A DNA stretch of 64,000 nucleotides, from positions 4,154,001 through 4,218,000 of the forward strand of contig JAURUC010000001.1 of assembly GCA_030803735.1 (NCBI GenBank), written 5' to 3'. The position numbers and the translations under genes were made by a program. This stretch comes from Actinopolyspora lacussalsi. Its GTDB lineage: Bacteria > Actinomycetota > Actinomycetes > Mycobacteriales > Pseudonocardiaceae. How positions within the stretch are numbered: position 1 is the stretch's first letter; every line of letters starts with the position of its first letter. Shown in pieces: positions 1 to 8,201 of the stretch. Below the pieces are notes generated by a model, which worked only from the letters and a program-made list of their open reading frames with translations, did no database searches and was not told the DNA's origin.

Positions 1-194
1 GTGACGAGGCCGCCTTCGCGATGGGCGGCGGGCGCTTCAGCGCCGACCGCTGCCGCGAACTCGCGGAGGAACTCGCCGAGACGGCGATCGCACTGCGGCA
101 CTACGCCGACTCGCACGACAGCCCGGCGAAACCCGCGCTTCCCGAGGGGTACGGAACCGAAAACCGCATTGTCGAGGGCGATCCCGATGTCTGA
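1..194 (+). CDS. 3' end of an unrecognised protein (partial)
   Basis: The frame with codons starting at position 3 is open from the window edge to a TGA at 192-194. It reads as a helical, Glu/Ala-rich segment (ELAEELAETAIALRHYADSH) followed by a short acidic tail. The next gene starts with an ATG inside the last codons (8-base overlap), so the two are probably translationally coupled. I do not recognise the family from 63 residues. Its position just upstream of a WXG-like pair suggests, by inference only, that it belongs to the same type VII-associated cluster. Confidence 0.6.
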   Translation, partial: DEAAFAMGGGRFSADRCRELAEELAETAIALRHYADSHDSPAKPALPEGYGTENRIVEGDPDV

Positions 195-813
195 CCCGCT
201 GCTCGTGCCGACCCTGCTGGTAGCGCTGGCGATGCTCCTGGCGCTCTGGCCGCAGCACCCCGAGCCCGCGCCGCGTCCGCACACCAGGCACGGCGGCGCA
301 GGACCGGGCACGCTGACGGTCCGACAACTGCAAGCCCAACTCGCCGGTGCCGCCGGTGATTCCAGTGGTTCCACTGGCACCGAGCCCCGGGCCGCAGCTA
401 CCGCGAGCGCGACTACTGGTTCCAGCGGTCTCCCCGAATCCGGTGCTGCCGTACCGACACAGTCGCGATCCGAACCAGAACCGATCCGCTGGCCCGAAAC
501 CGACCCCGACGAACAGCTCGAATCCCGCGTGAGCGTTCACCACGCGCTCCGGGATCGCGACGACGAATCCCACGGCGCGGTCCCGGCGACATCGAATTCC
601 CCGGCGACTCCGAACACCGAAGCCCTGGCCGCATGGCAAACGGCCTCTCACCACACCACGCCGCGCGGCACCGCCGTTCGGCGAGCTCCCGGGCCGCACC
701 ACCGCCACACTTCCCGGTGCCAACCGGCGCCGAGGACCGTGGGTTCCTTACCCGATTCCGATCCGAACCTGGCGCTGCTGGGACGCGTCCTCGAAGGACT
801 GCGCCGCCTCTGA
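187..813 (+). CDS. Small membrane-anchored protein with a low-complexity tail
   Basis: A protein of 208 residues starts at ATG 187, overlapping the stop of the upstream gene. Residues about 4-22 (LLVPTLLVALAMLLALWP) form one hydrophobic segment, a signal anchor or uncleaved signal. The rest is rich in Pro, Ser, Thr and Glu and looks disordered. It ends in a short helical motif (NLALLGRVLEGLRRL). No domain is recognised. The anchor plus Pro/Ser/Thr tail suggests an envelope protein; a job linked to the WXG-like genes downstream is inference from position. The low-complexity composition makes the frame less secure than its neighbours, although no competing frame is as convincing. Confidence 0.5.
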   Translation: MSDPLLVPTLLVALAMLLALWPQHPEPAPRPHTRHGGAGPGTLTVRQLQAQLAGAAGDSSGSTGTEPRAAATASATTGSSGLPESGAAVPTQSRSEPEPIRWPETDPDEQLESRVSVHHALRDRDDESHGAVPATSNSPATPNTEALAAWQTASHHTTPRGTAVRRAPGPHHRHTSRCQPAPRTVGSLPDSDPNLALLGRVLEGLRRL

Positions 814-1130
814 AGCTTCGCCCGTCTCCGCGGCGCCGCGCCGCCACTTCCGCACTCGGAACGGCCGCCGACCTCGGGACGGCAACCGAATCGCCCCGTT
901 GACCACGGGCCACGGCGACGATCCCCGACACTCCGCCGTGGACCCGTCCGCCGTCTCACCTCGCGCGGCTCCCTCCCCACTCGCCGTGCGGGGCGGGGCG
1001 GCTCCCCGTCAATTTCTCGCGAAATCGCCGCGCGACCAGCCCCGGTTGAGTCGACCGAACAGCCCCGAACGAGATCATCGGCTTGGTAGCGTTCCGCTTC
1101 GGACAGCGAAGCGATCGAGGGGGAACGCCA
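814..1130. other. Intergenic region with one palindromic repeat copy
   Basis: I see no convincing gene here. The only recognisable element is the dispersed palindrome at 1011-1026 (AATTTCTCGCGAAATC). A ribosome-binding stretch (GAGGGGG, about 1117-1123) at the far end belongs to the next gene. Confidence 0.5.
1011..1026. repeat. Dispersed 16-bp palindrome, copy 1
   Basis: AATTTCTCGCGAAATC followed by GCCGCGCG. It matches the core found between genes across the window (GATTTC-N4-GAAATC). This copy has no recognisable long left arm. It is intergenic, 197 bases after one gene and 105 bases before the next start. Confidence 0.8.
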
Positions 1131-1496
1131 GTGTCCGACTTCACGGTCGACATCGGCTCGTTGGACGCCATGGAGAAGAACCTCAACCGGGCCGAGGAGA
1201 ACCTGCGGAGCGCACTCAAGGCGATGGACGACATCGGCCCGGACTCCATCGGGCCGGATGAACTGGACGAAGCCTGCGCCGAGTTCCGCGACGACTGGCA
1301 GCACGGCATCGACGAGATCGGCGAGTGCGTCAAGAAGATCACCGAAGCTCTCGGCTCCGCCAAGAAGCAGTACCAGGAGCTGGAGACCGCCATCACCGAG
1401 GGATTCACGGAGATGCGGGAAGCGATCGACTCCGGCGAGGCCGGGCAGAGCGAGCCACCGGTGGCGAGGCCCGCCCAGAGCGGGGGTGCCGGGTGA
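1131..1496 (+). CDS. WXG100-like small helical protein
   Basis: From GTG 1131 the product is 121 residues, almost entirely helical, with a central turn around DDWQHGIDEI that resembles the Trp-x-Gly hairpin of WXG100 proteins (here W-Q-H-G). The C-terminal 20 residues are a Pro/Gly/Ser tail. An in-frame TTG 48 bases upstream exists, but GAGGGGG sits 7-14 bases before the GTG, so the GTG is preferred. The family is secreted by type VII (ESX) systems as dimers. The next gene overlaps by 4 bases and also starts with a WXG-like region, so the two products may pair (inference). No secretion ATPase is in the window. Confidence 0.72.
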   Translation: MSDFTVDIGSLDAMEKNLNRAEENLRSALKAMDDIGPDSIGPDELDEACAEFRDDWQHGIDEIGECVKKITEALGSAKKQYQELETAITEGFTEMREAIDSGEAGQSEPPVARPAQSGGAG

Positions 1497-2797
1497 GCGG
1501 CAACGGGGACTGGCACGCGCTCGGATTCAACCCGGCCAGGGGAAACCCTTCGTCGGTGGGCACGTTGGCGAAACAGCTGACCGACACCGGCAACTGGCTG
1601 TTCGAGACCTACGAAGTGCTGCGCGACATCAGGCAGCAGAAGGACACCTGGACGGGGGAGGCGTCCAAGGCGTTCGCCGAGAAGTTCGGCGAATTACCCG
1701 GAAAGCTCGACGACGCCCACGAGTCCATGAAAGCCGCGGGCAAGGCGCTTTCCGGGTGGCAGGACACCCTGAAAGGACACCAGACTGAAGCCGCCCGACT
1801 TGAGCGAAAGGCCCGGGACGCGATCGCGGCCGCCGAGAAGGCCGACCAAGTGGTCAGCCAGACCGTCGCGGAGGCCAACAAGCCGATCGCGTACGACTCC
1901 GGCGACCCCGAGGCGCGCGCGGCGGCGAACCGCCGTGCCGAGCAGCAGGCACAAGCGGTAACCAGCGCCAAGAGTGACGCCCGCAGCGCCTGGGACGAAG
2001 TCGAAAGCATCCGGAAACAAGCCGTCGAGCTGCAGGAGACCTGGCGCGAGAACGCACGGGCCGTGGCGCGGAAACTCCGGGACGCCACCGACATCGCCCC
2101 CGGTTTCTGGAGCGCGCTCGGCGACGCGTTCTCGGACATGGGCGACTTCGTCGTCGACAACCTGGGCACGATCGGTGACGTGGCGGGGATGGTCGCCGCT
2201 GTCGCCGGAACACTGTCGCTCATTCCCGGTGCGAATTTGGCCTTCGGTCCCATCGCGCTCATCGCGGGAGGTGTCGCGTTGGCCGCGCACGCCGGGGACA
2301 TCGCCGCGAACGACAAATGGACCGATGTGAACGCCTGGGTGGGTGTCGGTACCGACGCGCTCGGCATGCTGCCCATGGTCGGCCCGCTGGCCAAGGGAGG
2401 CGCGGCGGCCACGGACGCACTGCAGGTCAGCGACGGCCTGGTCGATGCCGGGCGAGTTGGCGTGAAGGCGTTCGGTAGCAAGACTTCCGAAGTCGTAACC
2501 GATATGGCTGATCCCGCCGATATAGCAACGTTGTTTGGTGACAGGCTGGCAAACAGGTTCGTCGGTGGCGAGGGCATGGCCAAGACGATTCAGGGAACTT
2601 TCAACGTGGGAATGCAGGCTCCCGTCGCGAACGATTGGGTTCACAGCGATGAGGCGAGCGCCGATGTCAAGAACAAGGCGGGTTACGTGGCTTTCGGGGG
2701 TGGGGCGGCGCAGAGTTACGGCGAGTGGGGAAAAGTAGGACATGAACTGCAAGGGCTAGGTGAATCGCTGTCGAGCTTCGCCAAGGCGCTCGGGTAG
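1493..2797 (+). CDS. Putative type VII-secreted protein with helical N-terminus and hydrophobic centre
   Basis: GTG 1493 overlaps the stop of the WXG-like gene (GTGA), giving 434 residues. The first 110 residues are helical and contain a DTWTGEAS turn, like WXG/T7SS signal domains. A long Ala/Glu/Arg coiled coil (about 100-200) follows. Then comes a hydrophobic stretch (DVAGMVAAVAGTLSLIPG ... IALIAGGVALAAHAG, about 235-275) that could insert in a membrane or pack as helices. The C-terminal 140 residues (AFGSKTSEV ... SLSSFAKALG) show no toxin motif I recognise. The layout is that of large T7SS substrates. Without a recognised toxic domain or immunity gene I do not call it a toxin. Confidence 0.7.
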   Translation: MSGNGDWHALGFNPARGNPSSVGTLAKQLTDTGNWLFETYEVLRDIRQQKDTWTGEASKAFAEKFGELPGKLDDAHESMKAAGKALSGWQDTLKGHQTEAARLERKARDAIAAAEKADQVVSQTVAEANKPIAYDSGDPEARAAANRRAEQQAQAVTSAKSDARSAWDEVESIRKQAVELQETWRENARAVARKLRDATDIAPGFWSALGDAFSDMGDFVVDNLGTIGDVAGMVAAVAGTLSLIPGANLAFGPIALIAGGVALAAHAGDIAANDKWTDVNAWVGVGTDALGMLPMVGPLAKGGAAATDALQVSDGLVDAGRVGVKAFGSKTSEVVTDMADPADIATLFGDRLANRFVGGEGMAKTIQGTFNVGMQAPVANDWVHSDEASADVKNKAGYVAFGGGAAQSYGEWGKVGHELQGLGESLSSFAKALG

Positions 2798-2809
2798 TGG
2801 AGGCTGAGC

Positions 2810-3481
2810 ATGACACAGTCGGTTTCCGATGATTCCTCCGACACCTTCCCGTTGAGTTTCGGGCTGCATTCCGGATTTCAGCCCGTGGACTTCAACGAGT
2901 CCTCGGAGGACCGCGCCGAGCGGTTGTTCGAGTCGGCGCGATCGGCCCTTCCGGGGTTGGCGGAGGAGCAGTACCTTCGGCTGCTCGTCGCCAACGAGTA
3001 CCTGCTGCGGCGGATGGCCGAAGAAGGGGTCATTTACGCGGCCTACTTCGTGGGGCGCTCGGCACGGGACACCACCGCCGCCACCACCGCGCAGTTCACG
3101 CTCACACTGCGCGAGGCTGATCTGAAGGCCACTCGACCGCTGGAAGCGCTGGCCGCCGGACTTCGCGAGGAGGACGCTCGGCGGGAGGTCGATTTCGTGG
3201 ATCTCACCGTGGGGCGCTGCCTGGCCGTGGTGCAGCAGGACACTCCGAAGCCGGAGGCCAACCTGACCGGGGCAGCACACTACGAGCCGCGGGTTTCCCG
3301 GCAGTTCCAGGTGATCGTTCCGCTGGCCGAGCGGAGTCAGCTGGCGATCTTCGGGCTTGCCACCGAGTGTCTGCGTGACTGGGACGACTACGTGGCGATG
3401 ATGGCCGACATCTGTAACAGCATCCAGTGGCGCGGCTCGGCTCGGAGTTCCATCGAGGACAAGTTGGCGGGACTGCTGTGA
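2810..3481 (+). CDS. Unrecognised soluble protein of the type VII-like cluster
   Basis: A 223-residue protein starting at ATG 2810, only 12 bases after the previous stop, so almost certainly co-transcribed. No signal peptide or membrane segment. The N-terminal half is helical and acidic (EDRAERLFESARSALPGLAE). The middle reads AAYFVGRSARDTTAATTAQFTL and the C-terminal half alternates strand and helix (QFQVIVPLAERSQLAIFGLA). I do not recognise a family. The tight spacing after a putative secreted protein would suit a partner such as a chaperone or accessory factor, but this is only inferred from position. Confidence 0.75.
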   Translation: MTQSVSDDSSDTFPLSFGLHSGFQPVDFNESSEDRAERLFESARSALPGLAEEQYLRLLVANEYLLRRMAEEGVIYAAYFVGRSARDTTAATTAQFTLTLREADLKATRPLEALAAGLREEDARREVDFVDLTVGRCLAVVQQDTPKPEANLTGAAHYEPRVSRQFQVIVPLAERSQLAIFGLATECLRDWDDYVAMMADICNSIQWRGSARSSIEDKLAGLL

Positions 3482-3503
3482 ATCAGGACAAGGGGAGCTG
3501 GCG

Positions 3504-4100
3504 TTGACATTTCAGGATTTGATGTGGGCGTTCCCGGTATTAGGTGGGGCATATGTGCTACTCGGAGTGATTCTCCTGATCAGGAATCATTTCAAATCGT
3601 TGGGGACGCATGTGGCCAAGATTCGTAGAGACCTCGCCTCGCGAGAGAAGAACGGCGCATCGAGGTTGATATCGGGTTCCTATCCGAAGATCTCGAACGA
3701 GATGATGCGTGACCTTGCCGGGCACGAGGGATTCGTCTTTTTGGGCAGTACGGGACGGAGTATGAATTTCCAGCGCCCGGTTCCTTCCGATGGCGAGTCA
3801 GTGGAAGTGCCTGGTGCCTGGAAGGGACGGATCGAACCACACGGTGGCATGGGGTCGGGCAAGCACCGGCGGTTGTTGCGGGAGTGGTTGGACGGGGTTT
3901 CCGCTGACGACTCCTCGCTGACGTTGCGTCGTGATCAGCTGGGTGCGTTGCCGAAGGCGGAGATCCTGGAATTGGCGGCCGAGTACGGCTGGTCGTTCGA
4001 GTCGGAGGAGATCACCGACACCGAGTGGCGGCTGACCTTCCGCCCTGGCGCGACTGAGCATGAGCGGGACGAGAGGCGGTTGTTCGCCGATGACGGATGA
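3504..4100 (+). CDS. Single-pass membrane protein, paralogue of the protein at 4961
   Basis: A 198-residue protein from TTG 3504, with GGGGAG about 8 bases upstream. One hydrophobic segment at about 8-27 (FPVLGGAYVLLGVILLI) is followed by a basic stretch. The rest is soluble: a HEGF motif, a basic linker and a C-terminal unit LGALPKAEILELAAEYGWSF ... EWRLTFRPG. The protein encoded at 4961-5557 has the same organisation (TM, HEGF, LRR/L basic linker, LGPLSSGEILDTASRHDWEL ... EWRLVFR), so the two are paralogues. Function unknown. The last 11 bases overlap the next gene. Confidence 0.75.
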   Translation: MTFQDLMWAFPVLGGAYVLLGVILLIRNHFKSLGTHVAKIRRDLASREKNGASRLISGSYPKISNEMMRDLAGHEGFVFLGSTGRSMNFQRPVPSDGESVEVPGAWKGRIEPHGGMGSGKHRRLLREWLDGVSADDSSLTLRRDQLGALPKAEILELAAEYGWSFESEEITDTEWRLTFRPGATEHERDERRLFADDG

Positions 4101-4836
4101 CGTGGGAAACCCCACCGAAGCGGAGTTCCTGCGCCGCCTCGAAAACGCGCGCACCAACCTCGCCGGCGTGGCCTATGTGGACATCCCCTACAGCGAGAAG
4201 AAGATCTCGCTGCGGCACTATCGCGGTCTGGTGCGGGAGCGGGGGTGGCGGATCACCGGTATGGAGCGTGGCGACGAAGGGATGTTCCGGCTCGTGCTCG
4301 AACGGTCCGGCTCCACTTCCGCCCCACACATCCTCGGCCCCACCTTCATCGAAGGGCCGAGCCTGGACGAACTGCGCGGCAACGAGTCCGCCCTGCTGGA
4401 GGCCGAACGCGTGCGGCGGGAGACGGGAGTGGACGTGCTGTCCGACCCGGTGCTCGACGGCGTGCGCCGCGAGCACGTGCGGCTGCGTCGTCGCTACGTC
4501 TGGCTGGGACGGCTCGCCGCGCTGCCCGCGCTGGTCGCGTTCGTCACGCTCATGTTCTCGCTGGTGGCGCTGGGCGACGGCAATCCCGAGGCGGTCCGGA
4601 CGCTGCTGATCGTCTCGACGGTCTCGGCGGTGGTCTTCGTGCTGCTGCTCTGGCCGACGATCCGTGCCGCCAGGGCCCGCAGAGCGGCCGTGGCCGACTA
4701 CAAGGCCGGCTACGAACGCGTCGTCGCGGCGGCGCTGGGCACCAGCAGCACACTGGGCAGTAGCACCACGAAGGGCACCAACGCCACGATGGGCACCAAC
4801 GCCACGCTGGACAGCAACACCACCGAGCGAAGCTGA
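4090..4836 (+). CDS. Two-pass membrane protein with a Thr/Asn-rich repeat tail
   Basis: From ATG 4090 (248 residues; GAGAGGCGG lies upstream; an ATG at 4060 is possible but lies deeper in the previous gene). The N-terminal 75 residues include a unit LRHYRGLVRERGWRI ... MFRLVLERS that resembles the C-terminal unit of the flanking paralogues. Two hydrophobic helices lie at about 138-160 and 172-190, followed by a basic stretch. The last 30 residues are Thr/Ser/Asn-rich with a short repeat (GTNATM, GTNATL) that is also visible as direct repeats in the DNA around 4770-4815. Function unknown. It is coupled to the gene upstream by an 11-base overlap. Confidence 0.75.
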   Translation: MTDDVGNPTEAEFLRRLENARTNLAGVAYVDIPYSEKKISLRHYRGLVRERGWRITGMERGDEGMFRLVLERSGSTSAPHILGPTFIEGPSLDELRGNESALLEAERVRRETGVDVLSDPVLDGVRREHVRLRRRYVWLGRLAALPALVAFVTLMFSLVALGDGNPEAVRTLLIVSTVSAVVFVLLLWPTIRAARARRAAVADYKAGYERVVAAALGTSSTLGSSTTKGTNATMGTNATLDSNTTERS

Positions 4837-4880
4837 ACCGCTTCCCAGTTTCAGCACCTCGCGGCCAAGAGGCGGCCGTC

Positions 4881-4896
4881 GATTTCTCGCGAAATC
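4881..4896. repeat. Dispersed 16-bp palindrome, copy 2
   Basis: GATTTCTCGCGAAATC, a perfect consensus copy with GTC to its left and GCCGCGCGG to its right. It lies 45 bases after the stop of the two-pass membrane protein gene. Confidence 0.85.
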
Positions 4897-4960
4897 GCCG
4901 CGCGGCTGGAAGGAGAGCGGATGACCTCCTCCGCGACGGAGACAGCCGGAGGTGGATTAC

Positions 4961-5557
4961 TTGGATCCCCTTGAAGCCCTCATCCTCGTTATGTCCCCGC
5001 TGCCGGGCGTCATGCTGCTCGGTGCGGTCACCGTGCACCTGGTGCGCCATGCGAACAAGCCGTGGCGCCCCGAGCTCGAACGCGCCCGGAAGGATCTGCA
5101 CGGACGGCGTGATTCGGCGGGTCTGGTGTGGCTGGACGCCGACGACTACGAGAAGGTATCCACCGAGATGCTGCGCGAGCTGGGGCGGCACGAGGGATTC
5201 ACCCTGTTCGAGCGAACGAAGTACCACGATCTCGGATTCCGGTCCACCGATAGCCGCGAAGCGCTGCGGGAACGGCGGCACGGAGCCGCGGAAGCCCCGG
5301 TCGGCGGTGACAGCGGTCGTCCGCTCGCCCGCTGGCGGCTGCGTCGGATGCTGCGCGGCGCTCGCGCGGCCGATACCGAGCTGGTGCTGCCCCGGCAGCG
5401 GTTGGGCCCACTGTCCAGCGGGGAGATTCTCGACACCGCTTCCCGGCACGACTGGGAGTTGCACGCGGAGGAACTCGTGGCGGACGAATGGCGGTTGGTC
5501 TTCCGACGCGCCGGTACGGCATCACGAGCGGACAAGAGCCGATCCAACGACGGGTGA
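4961..5557 (+). CDS. Single-pass membrane protein, paralogue of the protein at 3504
   Basis: The preferred start is TTG 4961, because GGAGG at 4948-4952 is 8 bases away. An in-frame GTG at 4952 overlaps that same Shine-Dalgarno and is unlikely. The product is 198 residues: a hydrophobic segment at about 3-25 (ALILVMSPLPGVMLLGAVTV), a basic stretch, then DADDYEKVSTEMLRELGRHEGF, a basic linker and LGPLSSGEILDTASRHDWEL ... EWRLVFR. The order of motifs matches the protein at 3504-4100, so this is a duplicated family. Function unknown. A palindromic repeat copy separates it from the upstream gene, so it may have its own promoter. Confidence 0.75.
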   Translation: MDPLEALILVMSPLPGVMLLGAVTVHLVRHANKPWRPELERARKDLHGRRDSAGLVWLDADDYEKVSTEMLRELGRHEGFTLFERTKYHDLGFRSTDSREALRERRHGAAEAPVGGDSGRPLARWRLRRMLRGARAADTELVLPRQRLGPLSSGEILDTASRHDWELHAEELVADEWRLVFRRAGTASRADKSRSNDG

Positions 5558-5735
5558 GAACCCGACCGTGCCGTGGTGTGCCGCCGATCGGCGACACGCC
5601 AGGACCCGTGCTCCTGAACCGCGACCCGAACTGTGATGATCGGTGATGCCATCGAGCCTGCTCCGTTTGGGTGATTACCAACCGGGGTAGTGATCGAACA
5701 GGCGGAGAGACCCCACCCTCGACAAGGAGTTCGCC

Positions 5736-5999
5736 GTGAGCATCCTCAGTTGGATCCTGTTCGGTCTGATCGCGGGAGCAGTGGCCAAGCTGATCCTTCC
5801 TGGCAAGGATCCCGGCGGCATCATCGTGACCATCGGCATCGGCATAGTCGGAGGTCTGCTCGGCGGCTGGCTGGGCAGTTCCTTCTTCGGCGGCGGCGGG
5901 ATATCCGGCTTCAACCTCGCCAGCTTCGGCTGGGCGGTGCTCGGCTCGCTGATCCTGCTGCTGCTCTACCGCCTCGTCTTCCACAAATCCCGAGGCTGA
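5736..5999 (+). CDS. GlsB/YeaQ/YmgE family small stress-response membrane protein
   Basis: Start GTG 5736 with CAAGGAG about 9 bases upstream; 87 residues. Three hydrophobic segments with Gly-rich turns: LSWILFGLIAGAVAKLI, then PGKDPGGIIVTIGIGIVGGLLGGWLG, then WAVLGSLILLLLYRLVF. The first loop P-G-K-D-P-G-G is characteristic of this family (also called transglycosylase-associated proteins). The molecular function is not established; members are often induced by acid, osmotic or general stress. That would suit a bacterium that also makes ectoine, but no regulatory site is visible to support it. Confidence 0.88.
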   Translation: MSILSWILFGLIAGAVAKLILPGKDPGGIIVTIGIGIVGGLLGGWLGSSFFGGGGISGFNLASFGWAVLGSLILLLLYRLVFHKSRG

Positions 6000-6331
6000 T
6001 CCCACGGTTGGCCACCTCGCGTGGGTGGCCTGGCAATCGGGTAGCCGGGTAGTTCGCGCCGAGTCGGTGCGTCGCGGCGTCGGGCCGCTCCTGGAGCAGC
6101 GGCGGCCCACGTCGCGACACACCTCCCGTGCTCTTCTCGCACGCCGTGCGCCCCACATGCCGCCCTTCCGGTGAATCCGGGAAACGGGGCAACCGGAGCG
6201 CCCGTTTCGGGGCACTTCGGCCTCGACTGTTGCTACTCGTCAGTAGAACGGTGTTTACTGACCGGCCTGTGTGATGGATCACCACAAGGCCGGGGCGGCT
6301 CCTCCGTCGCGGCCGGAAGGGCCAGGCAACG
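6000..6331. other. Intergenic region with a degenerate repeat segment
   Basis: I see no gene here. Positions 6044-6105 (CGGGTAGTT ... GGGCCGCTCCTGGAGCAGCG) resemble 9115-9175 over about 60 bases, allowing small gaps. This may be a second, weaker repeat family. The last 20 bases carry the ribosome-binding region of the next gene. Confidence 0.35.
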
Positions 6332-7930
6332 GTGCGCCGAATACTCTCGACAGCCGCCGCGACCCTCATCGCCGCACTGTGCGGTTCCCTGCTCGCCCCG
6401 GCCGCCACGGCCGAGACGAACGGGGTGACCGTGCACCGGGCGAGCATCCCCGGGTCGGGCGGCGTCACGCTGCGAGCCAAAGTCATCGAACCCACCGGCG
6501 AGTCGGCCGAGCCACGACCGCTGCTGGTCATGCCCGCCAGCTGGGCCACCCCCAATATCGAGTACGTCGGGGCCGCCGCCCGGCTGGCCTACGAGTCGGG
6601 CTACGTGGTCGTCAGCTACACCGCCCGTGGGTTCTACGCCTCCGGCGGTGAGGTCGAGGTCGCGGGCGAGGAGGACGTCGCCGACGCCAGCGAGGTCATC
6701 GACTGGGCCGTGGCCAACACCTCCGCCGGCGACGAGAACGTCGGCATGGCAGGTATCTCCTACGGCGCCGGTATCAGCGCACTGACCGCCGCGTCCGACC
6801 CCAGGGTGGACGCGATAGCGGCCATGAGCGGCTGGGCCGACCTCGTGGCTTCGCTGTATCCCAACCGTACGGTCAACGCCTCCGGCGCGGAACTGCTGCT
6901 GGGAGTCGGCGAACTCACCGGAAGGTTCGGCGACGACCTCACCGAGCTGGAGAACGCCTACCGCGAGCACCGCACCGAGGAGGCGCTGCATCTGGCAGGG
7001 GAGCGTTCCCCGATCAACGAGATCGACGAGCTCAACGCCAACGGCACCGCCGTGATGCTCGCCAACTCCTGGCAGGACTCGCTGTTCCCGCCGAAGCAGA
7101 TCGCCGACCTGTTCAGCGGCCTGAACGGCCCCAAGCGGCTCATGCTCGCTCCCGGTGACCACGCCACGGCCGAGCTCTTTGGGGCGGCGGGCCTGCCCAA
7201 TCACATCTGGGACACCGCGGCCCGCTGGTTCGACCAGCAGCTGCGCGGTGTGGACGAGGGAATGGCCGACAGCGCCGTGGAGATCCAGCCGTCGAACGGC
7301 TCCGATTGGAAGCGGTATCCGGACTGGCGGTCGGTCACCGACCACACCTCCACCCGCGAACTCACCGAACCCACCCGGCGGCACCTGTTCGCCCCCGAGA
7401 CCGGCGGGCTGAGCACCGAGAGCGACACCGGGTGGCGGCACTCGATCGACAGCGGCGACCCGACCCTGGCCAACAGCGGCCTCGTCCTGGTCAGTGGCGC
7501 GCTGCAGGGCTACGCGCGGATCCCGGTCGGAGTCTCGGTGCCGTTCGTGGACCGGGACGACGCCGCGGTGTGGGCGACCGAGCCCTACGCGGACGGCGTC
7601 AACGTCACCGGAACCCCGCGACTGCGGGTGAACGTCACCCCTGAGGACGAGAGCGTGTCGCTGTTCGCCTACCTCTACGACGTCGGACCCGCGGGTAACG
7701 GAAGCCTGATCAGCCACAAGCCTGTGACACTGCGTAATAATTCTCCCGGGGTGCGGAGTCGGGTGGACATCTCGCTGCAACCCACTTCCTGGCAGGTGGA
7801 CGAGGGGCACCGGCTGGTGCTGGTGGTCGACACCGTGGACGCTCGTTACCGCGACGAGAGCTCCGGTGGCGAGGTGACGTTCGGTTCCTCGGCCGAACGG
7901 CCGGCCAAATTGCGAATTCCGGTGGGTTGA
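6332..7930 (+). CDS. Secreted CocE/NonD-type alpha/beta hydrolase (X-Pro dipeptidyl-peptidase-like)
   Basis: A 532-residue protein from GTG 6332. Signal peptide with AxA site near residue 28 (LLAPAATAE). Alpha/beta-hydrolase domain: nucleophile elbow G-I-S-Y-G-A (Ser143), Asp249 in NSWQDSLFP and His277 in PGDHAT, the full triad of the S15/CocE family. A large cap follows the nucleophile. The C-terminal third (about 345-532) is the beta-rich jelly-roll domain of this family (SVPFVDRDDAAVW, LRVNVTPEDESVSLFAYLYDV, GHRLVLVVDTVD). Members cleave X-Pro peptides or small esters; substrate cannot be read from sequence. It stands alone on the strand. Confidence 0.88.
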   Translation: MRRILSTAAATLIAALCGSLLAPAATAETNGVTVHRASIPGSGGVTLRAKVIEPTGESAEPRPLLVMPASWATPNIEYVGAAARLAYESGYVVVSYTARGFYASGGEVEVAGEEDVADASEVIDWAVANTSAGDENVGMAGISYGAGISALTAASDPRVDAIAAMSGWADLVASLYPNRTVNASGAELLLGVGELTGRFGDDLTELENAYREHRTEEALHLAGERSPINEIDELNANGTAVMLANSWQDSLFPPKQIADLFSGLNGPKRLMLAPGDHATAELFGAAGLPNHIWDTAARWFDQQLRGVDEGMADSAVEIQPSNGSDWKRYPDWRSVTDHTSTRELTEPTRRHLFAPETGGLSTESDTGWRHSIDSGDPTLANSGLVLVSGALQGYARIPVGVSVPFVDRDDAAVWATEPYADGVNVTGTPRLRVNVTPEDESVSLFAYLYDVGPAGNGSLISHKPVTLRNNSPGVRSRVDISLQPTSWQVDEGHRLVLVVDTVDARYRDESSGGEVTFGSSAERPAKLRIPVG

Positions 7931-8201
7931 CACCGTTTCCGCTCCGACTAGCGCCTGCTGTTCGGTTCTCCGGTGGTGCCCGTACCGGATGGCGCGGGCA
8001 CCACTGTGACCGGCCGAAAACCGATCCGAAAAACCGGCCGAACTGTTCGGATCCGTTCGGTTGTGCTATCAGGATTCGCTCGAATACGAATAGTGTCCAA
8101 AAAGTAGCGCAACGAAGTTTTTCTCGCTGTTCGCGGTATGTTTTCGCCACGGGCGGGAACACTGCTCCACAATCGCCGCCTTCGGCTGTACCGTGGCGTA
8201 T

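Noticed and set aside
1493..2797. Polymorphic toxin with immunity gene
   Set aside because: The C-terminus shows no toxin motif that I recognise, and the downstream gene has no known immunity domain.
6233..7933. A 566-codon minus-strand open frame
   Set aside because: Antisense to the CocE-type hydrolase, which has a full catalytic triad and signal peptide. The antisense product has no family features.
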